A DNA stretch of 15,624 nt from Phoronis ovalis. Taxonomy: Eukaryota > Phoronida > Phoronidae. The notes under the pieces were generated by a model. That model saw nothing but the letters and a program-made list of their open reading frames with translations, had not been told where the DNA came from and searched no databases. The stretch is from positions 1 through 15,624 of the forward strand of contig JAOXYB010026969.1 of NCBI GenBank assembly GCA_028565635.1, in the 5' to 3' direction. A program made the translations under genes and the position numbers. Shown one piece after another: positions 8,201 to 15,047 of this stretch (positions are counted from its first letter, which is position 1; every line of letters starts with the position of its first letter).

Positions 8201-11200
8201 TTAAATATTATTACATGGAGGTGATCCGAAGTTTGTTTTGCAAGCCAAAACACTTATTAAAGATAGTACCATATTTCCTTAAAACCCAATAAAGAGCTAA
8301 TCAGCTACATATAATAATGAATTAAAATATGATTATCTCGTATTAATTGAAATGGGTCTTTAAGTCAAATTGCCGCCCCGGGGGCGATTATTGACTTATT
8401 TTAGTCACCAGAGGGGGCGATTATTAGAGAAAATACGGTATGTAAACCTGTACAAGTGTATTTTTTCTAGAGTGGCAAGAAGATTATCAGCCTACCATGT
8501 CTTCGTGCGAATCTGTTGATCTTCTCAAATCACAAAAAGAAGGCACACAACAAGCTTCATGCGGTAGTGCCGGAAATGAACACCAGATGGACCAGGTATG
8601 AAACATGCATAAGCAGTATTATTTCTTCATTTGAATATTCTTGAATGTAAATAGTTCTTGAGATTTTTAAATAAGTGAATACTCCGGACAATTGTCCAAT
8701 TTCTTCGGCATCATCTAAGAGCTGGAGTTTGCTGGTTAGTTTGGTTGATACCATAAGTTTTCTGGCATGTTTTCCCGTAATATTTGTTGTTGCTGTTGTC
8801 GGTAGAATGAATAATATTATATTCACAAGTATTGTATCATTGCATGCTTTTAACCCCCATATCCCCGTATTGGTGAAGTTCAGAAACTATATTATAAATT
8901 AAAATTTGTTCTTCCTTGCTCACAATGCCTAGCATGCTTCATTGTAGAATGATGCCGTACAACATAGGAATGTTACAACCATCAGTAGTACTGACAAGAT
9001 ATTAGCTGAAATAACCATTCCAGGAGATCAAGCATTTCCGTCAAACAAGGCAAGAATAAGCGATTTAAATCAGTCTAGCACAGCGCCAAATCCTCAAAAA
9101 GATCACTCGTCAAAAAATTATTCAGATCATAAGAAAAACAAGCACAAAACTTACGACACAGATGAGTTATTAGCTGCTATGACCTTGCCATCTTGTCAGA
9201 CCAAATCAAGGAAAATTATTGATGATTTTATGCAATCTGTAGAAGGACCAGCTATTCAAGAACATGTTTCATTGGAAGTTGGTACTGATTGTCAGGGAAG
9301 TTCATCCAAAAGTTACGATACTGATGAATTGTTAGCTGCAATGGCCTTGCCAAGTAGTGAAGACAGTGCTCCGCCAAAGACTAGGAATCAACCGGTAGCA
9401 GTTCATATGGAGACACAGACCAGAAATCCTGATGTTTCTAATCCAGATCTACAGATGTATGTCAGTCAAGGATGTGATGAAGATGTTTCGTCGAAACTTC
9501 ATTCAAAAATTTCTGTTTTTCCAAAAACACAGCAAAGTATGCTGAGTGAAGGTAGAAGAAAGTGGTTACCTAACCATACACAGTATCAGTCCACTCAACA
9601 ATCACAGAGTGCCCAGGAAGGAATTCAACTTGATTTACAGATTTCTCCAGTAGGTATTAGCAGCACTGAAAATTGCAGTTATTTACCGAGTACATTACAG
9701 TACATTTTACTTCCACAATGAAAAAGATAAAAATAAAGATAGTTTTTATCATTATCTCCCTGAATGTATGGGCCTGTTCAGCATGTAAACCATCTGCCTA
9801 AAGATGCATAGGAGCTGAACTGATTGCAGTTTCAGCTCACCTAGGTATCCATTTCCAGCTGAAGGAGTTGAGGCTTTACTCATTTAAGAATTTCTGTCAT
9901 AAATGTTGAACAAGGGATCCAGAAAACACTTACCAACTAAGTTAACTGGGCCAGTATAAATCAAAAACACAGGGTTTTTGAGTAAGCATATTCTTGGATT
10001 TGATTAGCTTACGCATGAGTGTTTGTGTTCCTATAACATACATGTACTGATCTTTAATTCACTTGAGTACATGAAACATTTTGCATGATCCATAAACATC
10101 CAGTACGTACTGTAATATTTATAATGTATGTTAAAATCCTTTGCATTCTGTATTGTTCCAGATAAACAATAAGTGCAGCCAACAAAAAGAAGTAGATAGT
10201 CAATTTGTCACTGAGTGCTGCCTAGAGAAATCGGACGAAGAAAATAATCAAAATCTTATGAAAAGTAGTACAAACTCGTCTGACTATCAAGAAGAAGAAC
10301 GATTGGCCAAATTAGCAAAATTGAAAAACAGACTTTCCGATTATGAAGAAGAAAAAAGGCTTAAAGAATTAGCTAACCCGAAGAAAAGACAATTAGATTC
10401 AACAGATCTTATAATCACAGTAGCTGACTCTCCTCATAAACTTGATGGTGACTGTGATGAATTTGAGACTGGTAGAAGTAAAAAGCTAAAACTAGATTGT
10501 ATAGCTGCAAATACATCGAAACTTGAGAAACTGTTCACTGAAGCTGATATTCCATGTGGGAAGTCTGTAGCTGGTCCTTGTACTAGTCAGGAAGTATCGA
10601 AACTGAATGTGAATCAACACAGTGAAAGTTTATTCTCTTCAGAAGAAGAAAAATCAAAGTCGCCTGATTCTGTTGAAATTATACATGAGGACTGGCCTGA
10701 TTCAGAAAAAACTAATGAAATTATAAACATTTGTGATTCTTCAACACCTGATGAATTTTCACAGTCCTCAAAACAAGAAGAGTTATCAAATAAAATGGAG
10801 GAAAGGGATTGTTATGTTGTCAGTAGCAGTTCAGAAGATACAAAATTTTCAGGAGTTGGAAAGTGTAGCATTGAAGAAAACAAAATGTCCCCAACTCCAG
10901 ATTCTGTAGCAGAAGAAGGTAAATGTTCTGCATATTTCTTATTACTGTTTATATAAGTTTTACAGTTCGCCTCATTAATCTCCAGTTGCCTCTTACCAGA
11001 ATCTAATAGAGACACATATATGTCATAAGACTAACGAATAGCAAGGATCACTTGTGTTTGCTTGCTGGAAATAGATTTACCAAATCAATGTATTATTGCA
11101 GTTATTTCTTTGGCCATTTGAAGTGAGTGAAATTAAAACATATAAATAGATTCTCAAAATAACCTTTTTGTAGAAAATTGAAGGGATTCTTTGATAAACA

Positions 11201-12049
11201 GTGACTTTGTGCTTTTGCCGGCACAAAACATTGGCTGTTATGTTGGCATGTTGATTGGTTACTGAAATGTTTTTGTTGGTATTAAAGTTGATGGAAAATC
11301 AGTTACGTTCTTTTTTCATACTTTTGAATTAAAAATCAACATTTATTTGTGGGGATATCTGTTCATATTTGACACTGTAGCTCTAACCTTTCTGGTAGTT
11401 TGTTAATTTCTCCAGGAAATTCAAGGAAATTAGTGGATAGAGGTAAATTTCAGTCACCAATACAAACCCAAGACTGGATTGCTGATCATGAGATTGAAAT
11501 TATACAGGACGTAGAGGTAAGTTATAGTGTTCTTTGTATATACATAAGACCAATCAAGTTAATATGGTTTGGTGACATCTTGTTTTACAGGGAGCATAAG
11601 ATCATGAAGAAATTTATGTTAAGTGCTGAGCTGGGAAATAGATTTGTGTGTAACTGTGTTTATAAGTGTGCAAATCACACCTCACAAGGAGCCACAGCAC
11701 CATAGAAATGGGCAATTGCAGAAGCGTGAGCAATTAAGCTTTAAGATGGAAGACCATAATCTTCAGGGAGACACTTATCACTTCATTTTGCTTTGTTAGG
11801 GATTACCTGAGGTTACTTGATTGCCAGTGTCTCCTAGGAAACAAGCACACAACTATCACACTTTTTGTCCAGTCATTTCACTCTAATGGTATACTTACCT
11901 ATGCAAATATTTGTCTGTATAATCAATCTCCTGTGTGTTTTCAGGACATTTTGAATGATCAGTTGTCAGCCAATCAGTTGATTTTAAGGAATGCTCCTAT
12001 TCCTGATCAACTGCTGGAAAATGTTAAAAGCTACTGGAAGAAGACATGA
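2109..12049 (+). CDS. ACD: TPP1/ACD-like shelterin protein, 12-exon gene (whole CDS span)
   Basis: Joined exons: 2109-2222, 2871-2989, 3676-3772, 4360-4448, 4807-4863, 5501-6444, 7191-7304, 8471-8595, 8948-9649, 10162-10918, 11416-11516, 11945-12049. They give 3324 nt, or 1107 residues plus TGA, with every intron GT-AG and all phases compatible. Residues 1 to about 160 resemble the TPP1 OB fold: FLKPWLVETIL (5-15), ILFLVHDTKHCIVAQF (53-68), FMLIVDRFSQM (115-125). In known TPP1 this fold recruits telomerase, a central segment binds POT1 and the C-terminus binds TIN2 at telomeres. Residues 160-1040 are polar and acidic with SQ/TQ sites, duplicated YDTDELLAAM and KKR/SKKLK basic patches. Vertebrate TPP1 is roughly 450-550 residues, so this is an expanded form. 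The ATG at 2109 is the first in its frame after a stop at 2070-2072. Family call is motif-based. The alternative is another OB-fold protein with an acidic tail, but the PW...IL plus VDRF combination argues for TPP1. Confidence 0.78.
2223..2870 (+). other. Intron 1
   Basis: 648 bp, GTAAAA to TTCCAG, phase 0. AT-rich with no coding. A weak inverted repeat (TGTTGGTG near 2579 with CACCAACA near 2660, and GACAAACAC facing GTGTTTATGTC) could form a hairpin. Nothing else seen. Confidence 0.72.
2871..2989 (+). CDS. ACD: Exon 2: OB-fold beta strands
   Basis: The acceptor is TCTTTTCCAG at 2861-2870 and the donor is CAGAG|GTATAT, phase 2. It encodes residues 39-77: an acidic linker (DCEDES), then the hydrophobic strand-turn-strand ILFLVHDTKHCIVAQF. 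This matches the TPP1 strand pair around its SDGTHSV turn in pattern. The exon ends in an Ser/Gln stretch that continues in exon 3. Confidence 0.78.
2990..3675 (+). other. Intron 2
   Basis: 686 bp, GTATAT to TTTTAG, phase 2. AT-rich, with no ORF or clear repeat. Confidence 0.72.
3676..3772 (+). CDS. ACD: Exon 3: SQ-rich loop and central OB strand
   Basis: The acceptor is TTTCTTTTAG and the donor is CAT|GTAAGT, a near-consensus site, phase 0. It encodes residues 78-110. The start is SSQSQSTDEVVNWARG, then the strand TILNLQKYKFELL. The loop sits where human TPP1 carries its acidic TEL patch. Here only T-D-E remains, next to three SQ dipeptides (76-77, 79-80, 81-82). Confidence 0.75.
3773..4359 (+). 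other. Intron 3
   Basis: 587 bp, GTAAGT to TTGCAG, phase 0. Short A/T runs only; no gene or repeat recognised. Confidence 0.72.
4360..4448 (+). CDS. ACD: Exon 4: VDRF strand of the OB fold
   Basis: The acceptor is CTTTTGCAG and the donor is ACATG|GTGAGC, phase 2. It encodes residues 111-139. EFMLIVDRFSQM mirrors the vertebrate TPP1 signature (E-F-Y-L-Q-V-D-R-F-S type), the strongest single match in the gene. It continues into SNDQLQISTTAYT. Confidence 0.8.
4449..4806 (+). other. Intron 4
   Basis: 358 bp, GTGAGC to TTTTAG, phase 2. Nothing recognised inside; a minus-strand open frame overlapping its first half is a chance shadow. Confidence 0.7.
4807..4863 (+). CDS. ACD: Exon 5: C-terminal helix of the OB domain
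   Basis: A 57-nt exon with acceptor TTTTTAG and donor ACTCC|GTGAGT, phase 2. It encodes residues 140-158, CMRDQRVCTLARKLLEQRT, predicted as one amphipathic helix. This fits the terminal helix that closes the TPP1 OB fold. The call rests on the compatible phases on both sides and the strong donor. Confidence 0.72.
4864..5500 (+). other. Intron 5
   Basis: 637 bp, GTGAGT to GTTACAG, phase 2. A 66-codon minus-strand open frame (5213-5413) has no recognisable product and is treated as chance. Confidence 0.7.
5501..6444 (+). CDS. ACD: Exon 6: large polar, acidic, Ser-rich linker
   Basis: The acceptor is TCTGTTACAG and the donor AATG|GTATGA, phase 1. The longest exon encodes residues 159-473. No recognised domain. 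Composition is rich in Ser, Asp, Glu, Lys and Asn. Early TQ dipeptides (FTQTQ, 179-183) extend the SQ/TQ pattern. The end is strongly acidic: ICSDDSETSDESETEPDPF, which looks like casein kinase 2 target sequence, then a hydrophobic helix-like VLRVFTQVMN running into exon 7. If the donor is not used the frame stops at 6462-6464. The TTG-initiated reading from 5550 is only the interior of this exon. Confidence 0.8.
6445..7190 (+). other. Intron 6, containing a foldback MITE
   Basis: 746 bp, GTATGA to CTTCCAG, phase 1. The middle (6697-7003) is a MITE-like palindromic element listed separately. The rest is unique AT-rich sequence. Confidence 0.7.
6697..7003. mobile_element. Foldback MITE-like element in intron 6
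   Basis: The ends are a 24-bp inverted repeat with only three mismatches: left 6697-6720, right 6980-7003, sharing the core CGAAATGYGACCCTG. The interior keeps folding back: GACATTA blocks, GAACCGCCGTGGAAA facing TTTCCGCTGTGGTTC, and TTTTGTGAT facing ATCACAAAG. It has no ORF, so it is non-autonomous. The family was not identified and the target-site duplication is unclear. Confidence 0.75.
7191..7304 (+). CDS. ACD: Exon 7: hydrophobic ISLASLL segment
   Basis: The acceptor is TTGCTTCCAG and the donor ACAG|GTAATC, phase 1 on both sides. It encodes residues 474-511. With the end of exon 6 it makes VMNDLAEAGHNISLASLLSG, the only clearly hydrophobic island in the central region. It recalls the helix-plus-SLSQLL stretch of vertebrate TPP1 after the OB fold, near its POT1-binding part. 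That comparison is inference. Confidence 0.7.
7694..7733. repeat. Two copies of palindrome AGTTATTAATAACT
   Basis: Perfect 14-bp palindromes at 7694-7707 and 7720-7733, 26 bp start to start, with a further TGTTATTAATAG between them. They could extrude as a cruciform. They lie about 70 bp before the MITE end and are probably simple AT expansion. Confidence 0.7.
7802..8441. mobile_element. MITE-like element with 27-bp terminal inverted repeats
   Basis: The left end 7802-7828 and the reverse complement of the right end 8415-8441 agree at 25 of 27 positions; the shared core is TATTTTCTC followed by AATAATCGCCC. TA flanks the CC...GG ends on both sides, suggesting a TA target duplication. Inside are a second palindrome (AATCGCCC/GGGCGATT, 7821-7836) and a 22-bp direct repeat with one mismatch (starts GGGGGCGATTATT, at 7880-7901 and 8380-8401), exactly 500 bp apart. 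No transposase ORF; non-autonomous. Confidence 0.78.
8471..8595 (+). CDS. ACD: Exon 8: polar linker
   Basis: The acceptor is TTTTTTCTAG directly downstream of the intron-7 MITE. The donor is GACCAG|GTATGA, phase 0. It encodes residues 512-553, low complexity and Gln/Ser/Glu-rich, with no recognised domain. Read-through would meet TGA two codons past the donor, which supports the splice. Confidence 0.68.
8596..8947 (+). other. Intron 8
   Basis: 352 bp, GTATGA to ATTGTAG, phase 0. Overlapping open frames on both strands (8675-8902 plus, 8557-8826 minus) have no family resemblance and mirror each other, so they are treated as chance. Confidence 0.7.
8948..9649 (+). CDS. ACD: Exon 9: duplicated YDTDELLAAM motif region
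   Basis: Acceptor ATTGTAG at 8941-8947. The upstream AG at 8931-8932 would put an in-frame TAG at 8945-8947, so 8948 is the start that works. It encodes residues 554-787. YDTDELLAAM occurs at 622-631 and again at 676-685, followed by TLPS and ALPS. The C-terminal part is Gln/Ser-rich with several TQ and SQ pairs. The chosen donor is CCA|GTAGGT, the only one whose phase (0) joins exon 10. Without it the frame runs to TGA at 9719-9721, close to an AATAAA, so an alternative end is possible. The ATG at 9179 is internal and not a start. Confidence 0.75.
9732..9737 (+). terminator. Candidate alternative polyadenylation signal AATAAA
   Basis: A canonical hexamer 11 bases after the TGA that ends the unspliced exon-9 frame. 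It would allow a short isoform of about 810 residues (787 plus 23) lacking the charged repeat and C-terminal tail. AATAAA is common in AT-rich introns, so this is only a candidate. Confidence 0.28.
9838..9873. repeat. Possible old interspersed-repeat fragment
   Basis: The stretch around GGTATCCATTTCCAGCTG and the following GGAGTTGAGG resembles, from memory, a repeat common in marine-invertebrate genomes (GGTACCCATTTACAGCTG type). There is no internal evidence of boundaries, so confidence is low. Confidence 0.25.
10162..10918 (+). CDS. ACD: Exon 10: charged repeat and acidic Ser-rich region
   Basis: The acceptor is TATTGTTCCAG and the donor GAAG|GTAAAT, phase 1. It encodes residues 788-1039. 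Two copies of S-D-Y-x-E-E-x-R-L-x-x-L-A (827-839 and 846-858) form a charged, probably helical stretch, followed by basic patches NPKKRQ and RSKKLKLD that could act as nuclear localisation signals. The rest is acidic and Ser-rich (for example SVEIIHEDWPDSE). No known domain was recognised. Confidence 0.75.
10919..11415 (+). other. Intron 10
   Basis: 497 bp, GTAAAT to CTCCAG, phase 1. No coding or repeat recognised. Confidence 0.72.
11416..11516 (+). CDS. ACD: Exon 11: penultimate coding exon
   Basis: The acceptor is TTTCTCCAG and the donor GTAGAG|GTAAGT is a full consensus, phase 0. It encodes residues 1040-1073, ending in DWIADHEIEIIQDVE. This acidic-hydrophobic stretch resembles VEIIHEDWPDSE of exon 10. 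Reading past the donor gives an ORF to about 11705, which I take as intron. Confidence 0.72.
11517..11944 (+). other. Intron 11
   Basis: 428 bp, GTAAGT to TTTTCAG, phase 0. A 9-bp inverted repeat GGAGACACT (11767-11775) facing AGTGTCTCC (11826-11834) could form a hairpin. Nothing else recognised. Confidence 0.72.
11945..12049 (+). CDS. ACD: Exon 12: C-terminal tail, TIN2-binding-like
   Basis: The acceptor is GTGTTTTCAG. It encodes residues 1074-1107 and stops at TGA 12047-12049. The tail IPDQLLENVKSYW has the hydrophobic spacing of the short vertebrate TPP1 C-terminal helix that docks on TIN2 (LPPQL...FL type). The match is short, so the assignment is suggestive only. Confidence 0.72.
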   Translation, partial: DILNDQLSANQLILRNAPIPDQLLENVKSYWKKT

Positions 12050-12651
12050 CAGTTTTTAAAACTTGATTCAACAACAGAGGCAGATTGTGTGCTTTTGGAA
12101 AGTTGTTAAACTCTATAGTGCGAGAAATGGAAAATGTGCCTGCATTTTTTTTAGTGGTAGTATACAGATTTTTAAAAAGCATATTTTCTAGAAATGCAAA
12201 AAGTTACTGGTGCTGCTCTTTATCTGATCAGTTTAGTGTTCGGTAAACAGTGTTAAGTATAGCTGAGATGTAATTTTGACCCACATTACTTTCAATATCG
12301 TGAACTGGTGGCCATGTTTGTGCCCGAGATGCCTTGCAATAATAGCTTCACATTTGTTACAGGCTTAAATTTTTTTTAAACACATCCTACATTTTGATAT
12401 TTTTTCTCAGTCAAGCTATTTTGTTCCTAACTTGAAAACTCTGATATAAAATAGACAGTTGATGTTTGATTTTGATTTGGGTCAATTCCATTTTGATCAA
12501 CTGGTGGCAGTTTATTTCCAAGATAAGCCATGAAATGGTCACCTTCTACAAAAGCAGACTTCTTATTTTCAATCTATTCTTAAATTTGATGCTGTATTTG
12601 TTATTGAAATGTGTACTGATTATTTTTGAGATGATACAAATCAGTCATTTG

Positions 12652-12669
12652 AATTTTGAATTCAAAATT
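12652..12669. repeat. Perfect 18-bp palindrome AATTTTGAATTCAAAATT
   Basis: A fully self-complementary sequence with no loop, in the presumed 3' UTR. An RNA hairpin would need at least three loop bases, so any role is more likely at DNA level. Probably chance in AT-rich DNA. Confidence 0.6.
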
Positions 12670-12849
12670 TATCATGAATATGAAAGAGAAATGTCGACAG
12701 TACTGTAACATTCATTTATTAGAGTTTATAAATCAATTAATATATTTGTACAACACTAAATACAATGATAAAATTCATGTTAGGTGTCTTGTCTGACCTT
12801 CTACCTTCATGCCATGCATACTGCAGGAAGTCATAAAAATATTCTAATA

Positions 12850-12855
12850 ATTAAA
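12850..12855 (+). terminator. Candidate polyadenylation signal ATTAAA
   Basis: The second most common animal hexamer, about 800 bases after the stop codon. No clear GU-rich downstream element follows, so this is tentative. Confidence 0.25.
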
Positions 12856-12860
12856 TATTT

Positions 12861-14172
12861 AGATAAAAAGAAACAGAATTATTTGTCCCAACCTTTGCAC
12901 CAATCACTTCTGGTACCGCACACCTCCATTATACTTGTCGATTTCGTACTACATTTTATATATAAGGTGATTATACATACAATATTCAACGGTGCTGTGC
13001 TGTGCTCATCTATTTACCACGTGTAGGTTATCCTATTCCAATCCTGATAACGCCGAATGCAATATGCGCGATCTTACCGAAATTAGCGTGTTTACTGAGA
13101 CGAGTAATATCCCCCTAGGCCTAAGTACTATAAATACCAGATAAAAACCGATATACCCTATCTCAATAGATTACATATATCTGGGAAGTTCACTTGACTT
13201 TTTGTGTAAATGTTGGGTTCACATGCGCCAACGTAGGTTTTAAACACAGCATATATATATAAGCTTTGTTTAAGACCTATATACAGCCTACTAATAGTAA
13301 AAATTACTCCTTTGAAAGACTTGCAGATTTAAAAAGTAACCCGGCCTTTAGTAGAACTCAGTAAAAATCATTAGACAAGTAAACAAATTGCCGCTCTAGC
13401 TAAGTGATTTTGCACCTCTCATAATAATAAAATATACCCTTTTTCAATATGCGTGCATCCGAGTGTAAAAACACATATCCTTTGAAAGATCTACATTGCT
13501 TTCTAAAAACAAAACCCTATTTGCCAATATTTAGCTAAATTATACCCTTGACGCGGAACGCACGTTACGTGTCCCTTTTCACACGATTTTTCGTTCGCGC
13601 AGGTGGAGCCGCCCTTTGATATGTGCCCCCTCCCTTTACATATAGTACATATGTTCATACCCCGAGGTTCACACCTACGATAATTGCATTACAAAAAACT
13701 TGCATTTTTATTTTAATTGATAGCCGAAGTGCGAAACGCTAAATTTTTCAATTGATTTTTCAAGAAAAACTTTAATGATAAAATGTCCGGGCAAAATGTG
13801 CTAATGACAGACCAGTATAATGAGTAAATGCAGCATTAAGCCTGTGTCACACCAGATTGGCCACACCCTCAGTACCAATTGGCAGTTTCTTAAAAAAAGG
13901 ATTTAACGATCTGTATCTGAAATGATTTATGATCGAAAACAGGAGTGTAAAATCGTTAAAAACATCTCCCTTGTGGATGCACGGTCCCTGTGAATTCCAA
14001 ATTGTATAGAGTGAGTTAATAGGTACTTTTAATTAAATTAGTCGGGATAAGTTTGGGTTTTTTTTGCTACGGGGAATGACCGTTCTCACTAATTTCTATT
14101 GACGTATGACGACATGAGCACACAGGTGAATCTAGGATTCCCCAATTTCGATTGCTGCAGTGCTTCCCCGGG
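12861..14172. other. Gene-poor, repeat-like intergenic stretch
   Basis: No supported gene. From about 13110 to 13690 there are recurring short motifs: TATACCCT-type strings (13152, 13432, 13540) and two related blocks, CCTTTGAAAGACTTGCAG near 13308 and CCTTTGAAAGATCTACAT near 13479. These look like an old degenerate interspersed repeat. Short open frames here (such as 12784-13026) lack any coding character. Confidence 0.45.
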
Positions 14173-14633
14173 GATTACTTCATAGTGATACATACGGGTA
14201 TGCTCGGCTGGGATTTCAAACCCACTGACATCCTCTATACCAAAATTTTCCCATTTTTGGGCACATCCTCTATACCAACCCATCCTCTATAGCTTTTTCT
14301 TTTCGGCGACTTTTTTTTACTCGCCTTGCCGTGCAACCATTTTCAATTTTTAAGTGCGAGCATTGCACCCTGGGGGAACCCTACCCCATCCAACAAAATT
14401 TTATGGACATCCTCTATACCTAGATATTCATCCTTTTTACCAAACAGAAATAAATGGGACTGCCGTATGAACAGTAAAGATTCCTACCAAAAATTAACGA
14501 CATCCTCTATACCTGAAATCGAGTGAATTTACACGGCATCCTCTATACCTGAGCTCTTAACCATAGACATCCTCTATATCAAAATCCTGAAAAATGGACG
14601 AGCATCCCCGTCTGACATTACTATTAAGTAATC
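14173..14633. repeat. Element with 35-bp inverted ends and seven internal direct repeats
   Basis: The left arm 14173-14206 and the reverse complement of the right arm 14599-14633 share GATTACTT, ATAGT, ACGGG and ATGCTCG blocks in order, roughly 80 percent identical. Between them are seven direct copies of CATCCTCTATACC or near variants, starting at 14229, 14264, 14281, 14408, 14501, 14537 and 14568. The copies sit on one strand with irregular spacing. No transposase ORF. It may be a non-autonomous transposon; family unknown. Confidence 0.65.
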
Positions 14634-15047
14634 TCTCCGGGAGTGCTTCTCTCTACAGGTGTCAAGGACACTTATATATAGTTTTTTAAACAAAATGTAC
14701 AGCTTTTCAAATTAAAATCGATCATGCTTGTGTAAAATGAATGCTTTATTCGCATTTAGAGAAGGCGAAAAATCTTAGGATCCTCAAAAGCTTTAATTAG
14801 ATTTGGCGGGATTTCACGCTTCATTACACTGTGAATTCAGTCTCGATTTACTCCTGCCTTCCACCAAGCAACTCGGTATTTATTTCTGCAATGATTATAT
14901 AGATACAACATCCGTTTTTATTTAGTAAATTCACTTGATTTTACTAGATTTAAGTCATGCCTGTTGTGATACTGCGTGATGTGAAGCTAATCAAAAACAA
15001 GAAAAATCATCTAACTTCTCAAATTAAAAAACATTTTGTACCATTGC
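14634..15047. other. Intergenic, nothing recognised
   Basis: AT-rich sequence without supported gene, RNA or clear repeat. Confidence 0.5.

Larger units (their letters stand above)
7305..8470 (+). other. Intron 7, containing palindromic AT repeats and a MITE
   Basis: 1166 bp, the longest intron, GTAATC to TTTCTAG, phase 1. It holds two AGTTATTAATAACT palindromes and a ~640-bp MITE-like element that ends 30 bp before the acceptor. A minus-strand open frame at 7444-7686 has no recognised product. Confidence 0.7.
9650..10161 (+). other. Intron 9 (or alternative 3' end)
   Basis: 512 bp, GTAGGT to GTTCCAG, phase 0. Its first 72 bases stay in frame to TGA 9719-9721, with AATAAA at 9732-9737, so unspliced transcripts could end here. 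A segment near 9838-9873 looks like an aged interspersed repeat. Confidence 0.6.
12050..12860 (+). other. ACD: Presumed 3' UTR of the TPP1-like gene
   Basis: AT-rich sequence without coding signal. No AATAAA occurs soon after the stop. Variants are TATAAA at 12727-12732, GATAAA at 12767-12772 and ATTAAA at 12850-12855, so the 3' end is uncertain. It includes a perfect 18-bp palindrome at 12652-12669 centred on GAATTC. Confidence 0.4.

Noticed and set aside
8557-8902. Overlapping open frames on both strands in intron 8
   Set aside because: They mirror each other across a stop-poor stretch and lack family features; splicing of exons 8 and 9 across this interval is in phase.
9179-9721. ATG-initiated 180-codon gene
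   Set aside because: The frame is open upstream to the acceptor at 8947 and includes the first YDTDELLAAM copy, so the ATG is internal to exon 9.
12466-13026. Two 80-codon plus-strand open frames (12466-12708, 12784-13026)
   Set aside because: AT-driven Ile/Leu/Phe-rich translations without domains, in the presumed 3' UTR and intergenic region.
14205-14230. tRNA-like B box on minus (GGTTTGAAATCC), possible SINE or tRNA
   Set aside because: No A box at the right distance and no cloverleaf could be drawn; likely chance.
14089-14283. 64-codon minus-strand open frame
   Set aside because: It covers the left arm and first motif copies of the repeat element. The equivalent reading in the right arm does not preserve the protein, so it is not under coding constraint.
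14229-14580. CRISPR-like array
   Set aside because: The repeats are only 13 bp, spacing runs from 17 to 127 bp, and the context is animal DNA with spliced genes.
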